The notes beneath the pieces were generated by a model that was given only the letters and a program-made list of their open reading frames with translations, was not told the DNA's origin and made no database searches. Of a DNA stretch of 64,000 nt, positions 49,301 through 60,834 are shown piece after piece. Both the position numbers and the translations under genes were made by a program. Position 1 is the stretch's first letter. Each line of letters opens with the position of its first letter. The stretch covers positions 2,790,001 through 2,854,000 of the forward strand of contig OZ218959.1 of the NCBI GenBank assembly GCA_965112735.1, given 5' to 3'. The DNA comes from Phaeosaccion multiseriatum. Taxonomy: Eukaryota > Ochrophyta, other classes.

Positions 49301-51038
49301 TTCATTGCTTGCTTGCCTGCCTTCCTGCCCAGCTCCCTCCAAGTCACCGTGTGGTGTTTCTCCTGCACACACACACCCATACACTGACAAATACACATAC
49401 ACATACACGCCCACGCCCACACACACATGCACACCCACACCCACCCACACGCACATACACCCACTCACGGCTCTCACCGTATCTCTCTTGGTGCATAGCC
49501 CTACAAGCTTGGAGCCGAGGCGCCCATCCGTGGTGATGGGCACGCCTGTGATGTTCTTCTCTCTGCGAAGCTGGTCCAAGTCGCTGACCAAGTGCTGAGG
49601 GGAGAGCGTTACAGGGACGTCGATGAAACCGTTCTCGAAGCCCTTTACCTTGCGAACCATCTCCGCCTGAGGTATGTAGATATGTGTGTATGTATCATGA
49701 AGGGACGAGGGAGATGGGAGGGGGGAGGAGGGAGGGAGGGAGAGGGAGGGAGAGGGAGGGAGAGGGAGGAGGGTAAAAAGAGGGGGAGAGAGAAAGGGAC
49801 AGAGGGAGGCGGGGGAGTGTGAGTGTGAGAGAAAGGACACGCGCGTCAGAGAGAGAGAAACACAGGTGAGGCACGAGAATGGGGATGGCTATGGGTGGGG
49901 CCCCTTCCTCCCTCCCTCCCTCCCTCCCTCCCTCCCTCCCTACCTACCTACCTGCTTCTCCGGGGTGGTGTTGTTGTGCAGGATGCCGATGCACCCCTGC
50001 AGGGCCATGGCGATGGCCATCTTGGCCTCTGTCACGGTGTCCATGGGGGAGGCCGCTAGGGGGTACGCCAGGGGGATGTTGCGAGTCACGCAGCTGTGAC
50101 AGGAGGCAACAGAGTCAGTCAGTCAAGTCAGCCAGTGAGTGAGGGAGAGAGTGAGTGAAATAAGTGAGTGAAGTAAGCGAGTGAGTGAGTGAGTGAGTGA
50201 GTGAGTGAGTGAGTAAGTGAGTGAGTGAGTGAGTGAGTGAGTGAGTAAGTGAGTGAGTAAGTGAGTGAGTCAGTCGGTCAGTCGGTCAGGCCGTCAGTCA
50301 GGCAGTCAGGCAGTCAGGCAGTCAGGCAGTCAGTCAGGCAGTCAGCCTGTCAGACAGTAAGTCAGTAAGTTGGAAGCAGCAGCTTTAGCAGCTATAGGGT
50401 GGCTCAATAAAGGAGGCGAGGGTCAGTCAATCAGTCAGTCAGGCTGTCAGTCAGTGAGTCAGTCAACAATGGAAGGGCCCATACTGCCTTTACTAAATGC
50501 CTTCCTGCCGCTTACGCGTCGCTTGCTCACCTGTGCAGCTCCACCTCCTCCACGCCAAAGTCGATCTGCCCGGGTAGCGCAATTATGTCATCGAAGGTGA
50601 AGCCTGTGTGTACATATATATATATATATATATGTAATAGCATCACGGGAGAGGAGAGAGTGTGAGGGTGTGGGACATTAACCCCCTTGAGGCTGATCGA
50701 AGCGCGGGCATGGGGCCGGCCGACGAGTCATCTCACAGCACACACACACACACACACACATACATACATAATACATACACACACATACGCCCACACACAG
50801 AGAGAGAGGGAACCTGAACACGAAGACGAGGCCAATGCCTAATCAAGACAAAGACACACGGCCTGCTTGTCTGGCTTTCTGCTTCACTGCCTGCCTGCTC
50901 ACTCCCTCAGTCCCGTCACTATCTGCTGCTCTCCTCCCTGCTTGACTGACCTCTTGACCCTGGAGAGGAGAAGATATGGCTTGCGCTGTATCCGTCTTGT
51001 AGGTCTGCCTCGGTTACAGTCACCCCATTGTGCTCCAT
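46378..51038 (-). CDS. IMPDH: Inosine-5'-monophosphate dehydrogenase homologue, active-site Cys replaced
   Basis: Family role: NAD-dependent oxidation of IMP to XMP in guanine nucleotide synthesis, cytosolic tetramer. Eleven exons in phase: 51038-50951, 50603-50531, 50093-49952, 49666-49478, 49209-49086, 48461-48343, 48095-47958, 47778-47647, 47343-47212, 46934-46744, 46576-46378. They give 508 residues, the normal length. Features: [34 protein letters not shown], a CBS pair ([25 protein letters not shown]), [45 protein letters not shown]. The catalytic loop, normally GSICIT, reads GSVSNV here: Ser331 stands where Cys forms the covalent intermediate. The substrate motif DSSQGN reads DERNGH, and the YRGMGS loop reads YQATTA. 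So it may be a divergent or inactive paralogue (pseudoenzyme), although the gene is intact. Confidence 0.94.
50105..50375 (+). repeat. (GAGT)n / (CAGT)n in IMPDH intron 2
   Basis: Tetranucleotide arrays filling the intron between exons 2 and 3, with AGTGAGT and CAGTCAG variants. Confidence 0.88.
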
Positions 51039-52856
51039 AGGAGCGCCGCCCTGGTCAGAGCAGGGGAGAGCAGACCAGCGAACCGATAACAGATAAGAGA
51101 TTGGGTAGAGGAGGGTAGAGCAGAGGAGGGAAGAGTAGAGCAGAGGAAGGCAGGGGAGAGTTGAGCAGCAGACGCAGGGGATTCGAGGTGGAGAATGCCT
51201 GCGTGATTTGGACGCTTCGAGTCAAGAACCCCGGTTATCAAGCACCACCGAAATCAGCAGCAGCGGCCCTGGATCGACCGGATCGATGAGATCGCCAGCC
51301 AAGCTCCCCCCCCCCCCCTTATAGCAAGAGCTAAGGAAGGCAGGGGTGCAACACATGAGTACCGCCGGCCGCCACTCAGCAATCTTACATCTTCACACAT
51401 AGTGCAGTGCCACACCAAAAAAAAAGGGGGAATTTGGTCGCTGCTGTCCCTCTCGGCTCTTCCCCAACACAATGGCAACGACTCCCTCCCTTCAAAGGAT
51501 GCTGTGCTAGTACTGCTGCCTGCGATCTGGGCCTTTCCCAGGTACTATCTGCTCTTCTCGCCTGGCCCTCCCTCACAGCCGCCCGACCAGGTTGGTGCGT
51601 TCCAGCCCGCGCCCCTTCCTTCGACCATCTCCCTATTTTCTTGCCCTCTTCTCACTTCCATCGTTCCCAAGCCTTTCCATGGTCGCAGTGAGCGCGCCTC
51701 CGAAGGAATACAGTCGCGCGAGACAAGCAAGCCCTGAAGCTGGTGCTGCAAAGCAGTCACTGGATACGTCTACAGACAAAAGGGTAAATATACGTCTACA
51801 GACAAAAGGGTAAATCCGTGCAGCGGCCGGCCGCTCTCCGAAGCAAAGCTTTCCTCCGACGAAAGCCAGACTCCACACTCCACACTGCACACTCCAAAGT
51901 GTGCTGGTAAAAGCGCTGCTGTCGCTTGTTTCAAGCTCTCCGAGACCTTCCGCACCCTCCCTCTTGCCGCGTCTCCGCCTCCATCCATATTATCTCGGTT
52001 CTCTGCATCCTTAGAGATCGAGCCCCAGATACCCACGGTCAACGGGTAGCCATCTCCCCACAACTAAACCAGAGCGCGCCCACAGTCACAATCATCTGCA
52101 GCCACACTGTCTCACCTTCAAATAAAGGAGAGGAGGCGGCGAAGGCCAAACCAATTACAACTCTCGGTTAAAGTTCGCCCAAAGTCTACACCAGGGAACA
52201 GGCAACAGCGAAGGTTCAATTCCTGTCCGTGCAAGGATGTAGTGCACCAAGTCTTTCTCTCTCTCTCAAGCGAATAAAAAGGCAGGGAGGGGAAGAAGGG
52301 CCTCCCGGGGGCGGAGTGCGAGTTTGCGCTTCCTTCGAAAGATGAATCGCTCGTAAATCACACACACTCTCTTTATCACACACAGTTAAGGTAAGAGAGG
52401 AAAGGATGGTTGGAGAATGGTTTAAGTGCGATATAGGGGGGGGTGGGGGGGAGGGGAGGCCGAAAGGGGAAGGATGTCTCCCCGCTTTCCTTTTCGGTTC
52501 ACTCGCCCTGAAATCTCCCGTCTAATCCTACGTTTCGCCCATTTCCGTCTATTAAGAACGGCCAACGCACGGCTGCTAGTCCGCTCTCTCGCGAGTGGTG
52601 AAGCGAATCGAGGACGTTCCCGCATTCCCAATGAAGGGAGACTTGTTCGTTGTTTTTGTGCGTTGGGCGGCCTCTTTTTTCTCCTCCTTTTGTTTGGTTG
52701 GCCTCCCATGATTATGGGCTTGATAACCTGGCGCCTCATTTCGTTCCTCGCCCCTCCCCACCCCCCCCCCCTCCCCCCCACCGCGCTTCCCTTTGTTTCC
52801 CTGTCCCTGTCCCTCCTCTCCTGCCTCAGCCGAAACCAACTACACAACTCTCCACC
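51039..52856. promoter_or_regulatory. Divergent promoter region IMPDH / VDAC
   Basis: 1.8 kb between opposed start codons. Only short features: CA/AT tracts, a 23-bp direct repeat (ACGTCTACAGACAAAAGGGTAAA) at 51767-51789 and 51792-51814, and C-runs at 52760-52785. No conserved protein or RNA gene recognised. Confidence 0.5.
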
Positions 52857-54748
52857 ATGCCTCCATTCTACAAGGACCTGGCCAAGCCCTCCGTCGGTAA
52901 GCACTGCACGCATACAGCAGTACGTGAGCAGTCCTATAGCAGCCAGGGTATGCCTGAGGGGTGCCACCGATTGGATTGGATTAAAGGGGATGAAGACTTG
53001 GTACATTTGAAAGAGCACTCCTCATGTGGGCCGACGTGTGATATCCCCCTCTCTCTCATACTCTCTACCTCCCATCTCCCTCTTATCCTCCATCTCTCTC
53101 TCCTTCCCTCTCTCTCTCACTGCCTGTCTCCCTCCTTCTTTTTCACAACAGAGCTCTTCAGTGATGACTTCTCGCTCAAGCGCGTGCTCAAGGTCAAGCA
53201 CACCACCCCCAACGGCGTGTCCTTCACCACGGAGAACGAGCACAAGAAGGGTGTGACTGGTAAGGTCAGCGCCAAGTACGCTCACAAGCCCTCGGGCTTC
53301 TCGCTCGACAAGATTTCCATCAGCCCCGACGGATTCCTCGCCATGGAGTCGAGTGTGAAGGACATTGCGCCTGGACTGAGGCTCACAGCAAAGGTATGTG
53401 GAAACAAAACACATCAAAGAAAAGAAACGAACAACGTATTTTACGTGTTTCTACTTGAGAGACGGAGAGAGGAAAGCGTGTCAGATGGAAGAGCTTCAAT
53501 CTAGACAACACCAGAGCAAGAACGACTCTAAACTACAATCGTAGCAAGCAGCACACACCGGTGTGGTCTTATCAAGAACCCCTCTATCTTCTCTCTCCCC
53601 TCTCCCCTTACACCACTCCGCCCTCACACCATCCCTCCTCCCCTGCCTTTCTCCCATACTGCATACACTACACCCCTCCCCTGCCTTTCCACCTGCCCCA
53701 CCGCACCAACCCCAACAGACCGACCAGGAGATGAAGGGTGACATCGGCCTCGAGTACGTCAAGCCCCAGTACACAGTCGCAAGTGTTATGGATATGGAGC
53801 TCAGTAACCTCAAGACGAGCGCGGTTATGACCGCCAGGAATGGAGTCAACGCGGGGGCGGAGGTCAAGTATCAGTTCGCTGGGGAGAAGGCGAGCGAGCT
53901 GAAGGACTACAACGCCGGTGAGTGAGTGAGTGAGTGAGGGAGGGAGGGAGGGAGGGAGGAGGGAGTGAGTGAGTCGAGTGAATGATTGAGCAGGGCATGC
54001 GGGTGTGTGAGACCTTCGTGTGTGCGGATGGGTGGGTTGGGAAGTTACACAAATATATGTCTGTCCGAATTCGCCGCTGCTGCTACTGCGACGTACGATT
54101 ATCCCCATCATTTGTCTGTCTTACAACAACCCACAACCCACAACCCACACAAACAGCCATCTCGTGCTTCATGGGCAAAGGCTACTGGGCCGCCCTGACC
54201 AGCACCAACAAGATGAGCAACTACACGCTGTCCGCCATGTTCAGTCCTGCGAAGGACACTGTTGCGGGCATCCAGGCCACCGCTGCCAAGGACGCGCTGT
54301 CTTCGCCCTAGTAAGTCAAGGGGAGGGGGTGGCTTGAGCGTGTGTGTGTGTGTGTGTGTACATGGGGTTCTGACGTTTTGTAGGGCCTGTCGAGGATGAA
54401 GATTTGACTAAAGGTTACAGATCGATCGAGAGGAAGCAGGGTACTTAGCACTTCCTCTCTGTGATGCAGTTGCTCAACGCCACCCCACCCCATACACATA
54501 CCCCACTGCTTTGTTCTCTCTCTATTTGCCTCCCCCCACTCGCCCGCCCGCCCCACAGTCTGACTGTGGGAGGCCTGTACCGCTGCAACCCTAAGACCAC
54601 CATGAAGGCCAAGGTCACTTCAGACGGGATCCTGTCAGGGTTGGTGTCGCAGACGTGTGCGGCCAAGATGCTCGTCAATGTCACTGGTCAGGTGGATGTC
54701 AGGGAGGTCTCGTCACCGCGATTTGGACTCTCTTGCACCCTCGGCTAA
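52857..54748 (+). CDS. VDAC: Voltage-dependent anion channel (mitochondrial porin)
   Basis: 19-strand beta-barrel of the mitochondrial outer membrane passing ATP, ADP and small ions. Exons 52857-52896, 53152-53393, 53719-53917, 54157-54310, 54559-54748 join in phase to 274 residues, normal for the family (about 280). Visible features: N-terminal helix MPPFYKDLAKPS followed by LFSDDFS, then alternating amphipathic strands (GVSFTTENEHKKG, GLRLTAK, SCFMGKGYWAALTSTNK, YTLSAMFSPAKDTVAGI), the loop LTVGGLYRCNPKTTMKAKV, and the terminal strand PRFGLSCTL. The start has a good context (CACCATGCC). Intron 3 begins GTGAGTGAGTGAGTGAG. Two dispersed-motif copies lie just after the stop, probably in the 3'UTR. 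Confidence 0.94.
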
Positions 54749-55640
54749 GCCGGGGCAGTAGCAGAGCATCAGCAGTTGGTGATACAGCAGCAGAGTAGAA
54801 GTTGGTGATACAACCCGTGTTGTGCCTCTCTCCGGCGAGTGTGTGAAGGGGAGGCAGTGGCGGGGTTGTGGCAGACGGGGAGAGCGCATCAGGAGGAGGG
54901 AGCAGTGAGCGCTCGGAGTGTTAGAAGTACTATCAGGCTGAATGGTGGGGTGAGTCACGGGCATGCGATGCTTTGGATGTGGACGGAGCGAGGTTGGTTG
55001 GCTGGTTGGTTGGTCAGACAGAACGGTGGGAAGGAAGGAAGGAAGGAAGCTGCCCGTAGAGGAGCCACAAGGAGAGAGAGAGGGCGGGGGCAGGGCTATG
55101 CTGTGCTGCTCTTGCGCGGCGTGGTCGACGAGAGAGAGAGGCACGACGTTTGTTGTCATTAGAGAGAGGGGGGAGGGGGTGGCGCCAGGGTGAAACCTTG
55201 TCCGGTGATTGGATGGTGGACAAGTCAGTAAGTGTGAAGGCAAAGGGGCGGGGGGACTGGGTCAGTCACAGTCGCGCGATGGAGCGGGAAAGGGATCGAG
55301 GGAGGGAGGGGGTTGGAATCCAGGAGAGGAGAGGCAGGCATTCTGTCCGCTCTCCGCTCTGCATGGTGCGAGGTGCGAGATGCAGCTTTCATTCCTCATG
55401 TAATGATTAATTAATAAAGTCTTGACGAGAAGGAGAGCTCCAAAGGGGAAGTAGGAAGTAGAGGCTCTGGGAAGTGGGAAAGGAGGAGAAAAGGAAAATG
55501 ATGGAGTGGAGAGGGCGCCTAAAAGTAATGTAGTTGGAATCCTACGGGCGATCGCGAACGGTTGACGATTGACCCCGCCTTCTTGTCCGTATGTTCAGAG
55601 GCGTGTAGCGCGAGGCTTCCTCCCTCTCTTAGTGCTTAAG
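54749..55640. other. Intergenic VDAC-LRR with motif pair
   Basis: Motif copies at 54771-54790 and 54800-54812 immediately follow the VDAC stop. The rest is purine-rich, with AATTAATAAAG at about 55407 as a possible polyadenylation signal. No coding signal. Confidence 0.55.
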
Positions 55641-56606
55641 ATGAATCACAGTGTACGATATGCTGGTGAGGAGGACGAGAGATTCTTTGCAGACGAGGAT
55701 GGACGCTCCTCCTCCTCCGAGGAGGACGATCCTGAGGACCGACCTCGGGAGGGGATGCTGGATTCAATGCGCTCCCTCGTGGCCAAGGAGAGGGCTCTGC
55801 GAGCAATGCAACTGGAGGAGAAGGAGAGAGAACTCCAGGTACCTGCCAGTCAGTTTGTAAAGACTCACTTTCCCTCAGGGAAGAGACGGACTTACTGTTT
55901 GGAGAGGCAGAATTTCCCCCCTCGCTCTGAATAATGCTTGTGCTGCATGTTTCCTCCACGCTCTTTGTTTTGCAGGCATGGCGCAAGATGGCCACGCAGT
56001 TGCAACAGGAACTGCTTGGAGGACGGGAGGAGGGAGAGGAGCAGCAGCAGCCAGGAGAGGGAGGCGATGGAGGAGAGTACCATAGCGAGGACCTGCATCA
56101 CTCTGCACAACAGCAGCAGCTGCAAGACGCAGTGAACGCCATGGCATCGGTTCAAAGTAGACGAGGAGGGGGGGGGCGAAGCAGCAATGATGGGGGAAAC
56201 TCTGCTTCGGACCTCCAGCTCTTGGAGCTCATCTCATCCGGCAACGACAGGGCTGCCAGGAAACGAAACGCGCAGTTGGTGAGTAGTAGCAGCGCCACTG
56301 CTACGGGCGGGAGACTGAGGAATAAGGCCAGCCTGAGCCTGGTCGGGCTGTCTGTGCTGCGCCAGCCCTCGGCCATGCAGGGGTATGTGGATAAGATGCG
56401 CTGGCTGCCCAAGCTGATACGGCTGGACCTGCGGTACTGCGGGCTAGACGACTCCTGTGCATCCCAGGTGAGAAGCATGAAGACGCCAAGCGAATAGAGC
56501 GTGTGCTGTGGTTGAGTGAGGAGGTCGAGTCCGAGGACTGGAAACGGAGACGCTTCATCGGAGTCAGCAGGTCGAGAAGAAGAAGCGCACCGAGCAAAAA
56601 GTCTGC

Positions 56607-56652
<46 letters not shown>

Positions 56653-59600
56653 CACGTACTCGAAACCTCCACACCACAAGCTCAATATTCCCCCGTGTGA
56701 GAGCCGGCGGCCGGATTGACCTCCCGCTCCTCTCCTCCCCTCCCTTCCCTCCCCTGGCACCACAGGTAGCAGCCTTGCTGGAAATGCCTACGGGAGGCCT
56801 CCGCAGTCTGGACTTGCGCCACAACTCGCTCGGCCCCACCACTGCCGCCCTCCTCATCAGCAGCCTCGCCCAGCCGCGCAGACCGCAGCAGACGCTTCGA
56901 AACCTGCAGCTCGGCGACAACATGCCCATGGCCGGGGTTGCCCATCTCGGGTCGGAAATCGCGGCGGCCCTCAAGGGCGGCCGGTGCCTCCACCTCTCCT
57001 CTCTCGGCGTAACTCTCAACGACTTTGCAAGTCGCTTCGCCCCCCCCCCTGCCTCGGCCTCGGCCTCTACCGGTGGTGGAGGGGGTGTCGGGGGCCGCTC
57101 GGCTGGAGGGGGTGGGGGGGGCACACGGCGAGGAGCGGCGCCGCAAAAGAGAAGACTAAAAGGTGTGTATGGAGGGGTGTGTGTGAGTGTGTATGTCAAA
57201 AGACCCACCAAATCCAAACTCTCTGGAAAGGCTCTTCCTTCCCTCCTTTCTCCCTCCCTGTGCCTCCCTCTCCGTCCGCCCCTCCCCCCCTCCAATCTCA
57301 GCCTCTTTTGACGTGCATCCTGACCGTACCATGTCTGTATTCTGTATCACCAACTGCTGCTACTACTCAGTGGGACATCCCATGAACGCGTTGTGCTTTC
57401 TCCGAGCCTTCATCGCGAGTGAAGGCAAGGTGAAATTGGACACTCTCAGCCTCGCACACGCGAGCCTTCACACCAGGTGCGTGCGTGCGTGCGTGTGTGC
57501 GTGTCCTGGATAGCAAAAGTAGAACGCGAGGACAACAGTTGGTGCACTGCAGTGCTTTCCCTGCCGAGGCGCTGCTGACGTCAGCGTCAGTCAATCCATT
57601 GGCCAGTCATAGGGCAGGGCATGCTGTCGAAGAGAGACAGAGACAGAGACTGAGACAGAGACAGACCGAATCGACTTATGACCACCTCCTGACCCAGTGC
57701 TTTCCCTCCACGCATGCGCTGCTGCTCCTCCGTGTACAGTACTTTACTCACCTGTGAAATCAAATCACTCATTTGAAAACAAACCCCTCTTTCGCTTCTC
57801 CATGTATGTATGTATATATATACATGTGTGTCTATGTATGTTGTGTGTGTGTATGTGTACCTACGTATGTAACGGCTTGACGCGTGTGAGCAGGTCCGTG
57901 CAGCAGCTGTCCAGCGACGGGCTGCCTCGCCTCACCAGCCTCGACCTGTCCAACTGCTTCATTGGCACAGAGGGGGCCCTCCTGCTCGCCAGAGGCCTCA
58001 AGATGGGCTACGGCCGACGGAGAGGAGGCACCCCCAGGGGAGGAGGGCCCTCACCGAGAGGAGGGGGAGGAGGAGGAGGCAGCCAGACGACCTCTACGCC
58101 CCGGGGGGGGGCTTCCCCGAGAGGGTCACTGTCTTACAAGCACAGCAAGTCGCCGCTGCGAACTCTTTTACTGCCCCACAATGCCATCGCTTGTGGCGGG
58201 GCCCGGGCCTTGGCGGAGGCTCTGGCGGTGAACACGTGTCTAAAGGAGTTAGACCTTCGCAGCAATCTCATCCGAGGGGAGGGGACGCAGGCGCTGGCCG
58301 CGGGGATACGGGCCAGTGCGACGCTCACCTGGCTGGATGTGAGTGAGTTGTCGCTCTTTGTGATAGAGAGGAGGAGGAGGTGGTGGTGGTGGTGGTGGTG
58401 GTGGTGGTGGTGGTGGTGGTGGAGGAGGAGGAGGTGGAGGAGGAGCCGGGCTTGAGGTTCCCGCGATCATTCCACCTTTACCTTGCACCCGAAGAACGGA
58501 GACTGTTCCAAGAGGAGAGCTCCTGAACCCCTCCCCTTCTCCCCCCCCCACTCCCCCTCTGTCCTGCTTCTCCTTCTCTGTGCAGGTGGGCGACAACCCC
58601 CTGTCCGCCGAGGCCCTGGACCGCTTGGTGCAGGCTGTGAAGGGCCGGCTCGCTGCTGCGGCACTGCGAGGAGGAGGCCCTGCTGTGGTCCTGCAAGGTC
58701 TTGATACAGTGCCCATCTCGGTCAATGGTAGGGACATGGCCGCCGTGGAAAAGGGAGGCCACGGCAGTAGAGCGGGAGGAGGAGGAGGAGGAGGAGGAGG
58801 AGGAGGAGGAGGAGGAGGAGGAGGAGGAGGAGGAGGAGGGGAGGAGGAGGGCCTCGTGATGATGTTCCCAAAGCGCCAGCGTCCTTTGGCCCGCACAGAG
58901 GGAGAGGCAATGCTACAGGCAGCTGCCGATGAGGAGGCGGAAACAGGGGAGGGAGGAGGGGCTGGGCCTGGGTTTGTTCTAATGACCAAGGTGCGACTAC
59001 CGATGGCCGTGCCGGAAGAAGAGGAGGAAGAGGAGGAGGAAGGTGACGAAAGCGATGGAGGAGGAGAGGACGACGATGGGGCTGGGAAGGAGGATGAAGG
59101 GAGGACGGGTAGGGGCAGGGGGAACAAGAGCAGCTCAGGAGGAAAGTGTCGCTGGACAGGAGAAGGGGTAGTGTGTACTCAGTGGTGGTGTAATCGCTCG
59201 GGCGGGTCTAAGAAAATGAGAGGCAGCAGTTTGGGCGGTAAAGGAGGAGGAGGAGCAGGACGGAGCAGCGCGCCCTCTGCCCTGAGGTGGCGGCTGACTC
59301 GACATCGAGGAGGGCCTTCATCTGGCTTGGTTGCGCCTTCTTCCCCCTCGCCCTCCTCCTCCTCCTCCTCCTCCTCCTCCTCCTCCGTCTCGATTGTGCA
59401 CGAGGGTATGCTGGGCGAGCAGGCGTGGGCAGTGCAGCAAGGGCAGCAGTTGGTGATACAGCAGCAGGAGATTGCGTCGGAGTACTACCATGCGCAGTCA
59501 GTGACGACGGGGTGGAGGGAGGGGGATGAAGTGGGCATTTGGTTGGCGGCCTGCGACGCCAAGGGTACCGTTCCCCCCCTTACCATGCGCAGGAGTATGG

Positions 59601-60176
59601 GGTGGATGAAATGCAGAGATGTGCGCGTTTATCCTTGTGCAGGTGAGAGCTTGAGGGTTGGTGGGTTGGTGGGTGGGTGGGGAGGTAGTGAGTGAGTGAG
59701 TCAAAGGTTGGTATGTCATCGCAAGAAAGGGTTCACCAACAGGTATGAGTTTGCGGAAAAGGGGGCAGCCCGTGGTTGGTTGGGTGCCCACCCCTCCCCT
59801 CAGTTTGGTTGCGCCACGACTCAAGATCCTCCTCTCCTCCAACACCTCTCGCCCTCGCCCCTCTCACAGGGGAGCACGGCATTGTCTACGCGGATGACCA
59901 ACACGTGGAGCAGAGCGTCGCAGGCGCTACCGCTGCTGCATTCACTGAGCCTCGCACGGCCAGCGGGGTGAGGATAGAGGCGAGGTTTGAGGTGGGAGCA
60001 GCCATGCAGCGCGCACGTGAGGCAGCGGCAGCAGCAGTTGGTGATACAGCGGGTCCTGCTGGCCTTCGCCTGCGCTGCTGCAAGGAGGCCTATGTGGGCT
60101 TTGGAGGAGACGTTCGCGTCCTGTGGCAGTCGCGCCTGCTCTTGACGGAGGAGGGCGGTGGTGGGGGGGGAGGAGT

Positions 60177-60214
<38 letters not shown>

Positions 60215-60669
60215 GAGGAGGAGGAGGGAGTAAGGGTTTGGGCACCCGCTTGCTACGCACAGCTGCGGCGGGTGGCGGATACTGCTGGGCCGTGACGAGG
60301 AGCCGCCCTGGGGCTCCAGGAGTGGTCGCGGCTATCGTGGGGAGCGGTGTCAGCCCGACCCGGCCATGGGAGTGGGCAGATCTGGAGTGTGTGGCGGAGG
60401 GATGCCTGCCGGGCGATGTATTGGGTCTGTGGCTGGATGACCCAAGACTGCCTCCCGGCGCGGGGGCAGCTCGGGCTACTGTGAAGGGTTTCTCTCTCGG
60501 GACGGTGGATAGGGTGTGTATGGGTAGCGAGGGAGGGAGTGGGAGTGGGAGTTGTGGTAGTAGTAGTGGTGCGATGAGCCAGGCCCCTCCTTTTGTGCAG
60601 AGGTGCCCGCTGGCCTTCTACGGAGCATACCCCATGAACATGGTTGCGGGGGGAGGGAGCTGGAACTAA
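55641..60669 (+). CDS. Leucine-rich-repeat (RNI-like) protein with large C-terminal region
   Basis: Seven exons in phase: 55641-55838, 55976-56467, 56766-57162, 57302-57476, 57894-58338, 58586-59642, 59870-60669, about 1186 residues. N-terminus acidic with a coiled-coil-like segment (AKERALRAMQLEEKERELQ). Ribonuclease-inhibitor-type LRRs follow: LIRLDLRYCGLDD, LRSLDLRHNSLGPTTAALL, LTSLDLSNCFIGTEGALLLA, LRTLLLPHNAIACGGARALA, LKELDLRSNLIRGEGTQALA, LTWLDVGDNPLSAEAL. The C-terminal half has poly-Gly, poly-Ser and poly-Ala insertions around conserved-looking blocks (VRIEARFEVGAAM, WADLECVAEGCLPGDVLGLW). Exact function unknown; LRRs imply protein binding. Three dispersed-motif copies are coding, in three different frames: CITNCC, QQLVIQQ and AVGDTAG. 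Confidence 0.78.
57342..57360 (-). repeat. Dispersed motif copy in LRR exon 4
   Basis: TGTATCACCAACTGCTGC read as CITNCC, a frame not used elsewhere in the window. Confidence 0.88.
59444..59466 (+). repeat. Dispersed motif copy in LRR exon 6
   Basis: Perfect copy read GQQLVIQQQ. Confidence 0.9.
60031..60050 (+). repeat. Dispersed motif copy in LRR exon 7
   Basis: Copy read AAAAVGDTAG. Confidence 0.88.
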
Positions 60670-60834
60670 GTCGAAACCCTCCCTGGTGGAGGAATCAAAT
60701 CTGTTTTTGTGTGACGCAAGTCGGGCATAGTCCAGTTTGAGTTTCACCTTTTTCGTTTCCTTTTTCGCTGGGATCGTTCCCGGACCGACGGTTGGAATGT
60801 GCGATTTCTCTCATCACATCAACCATTCACAACC

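Noticed and set aside
52195-52245. tRNA-like T-loop (GGTTCAATTCC)
   Set aside because: Stem bases around the loop do not pair and no D-arm, anticodon arm or acceptor stem could be laid out.
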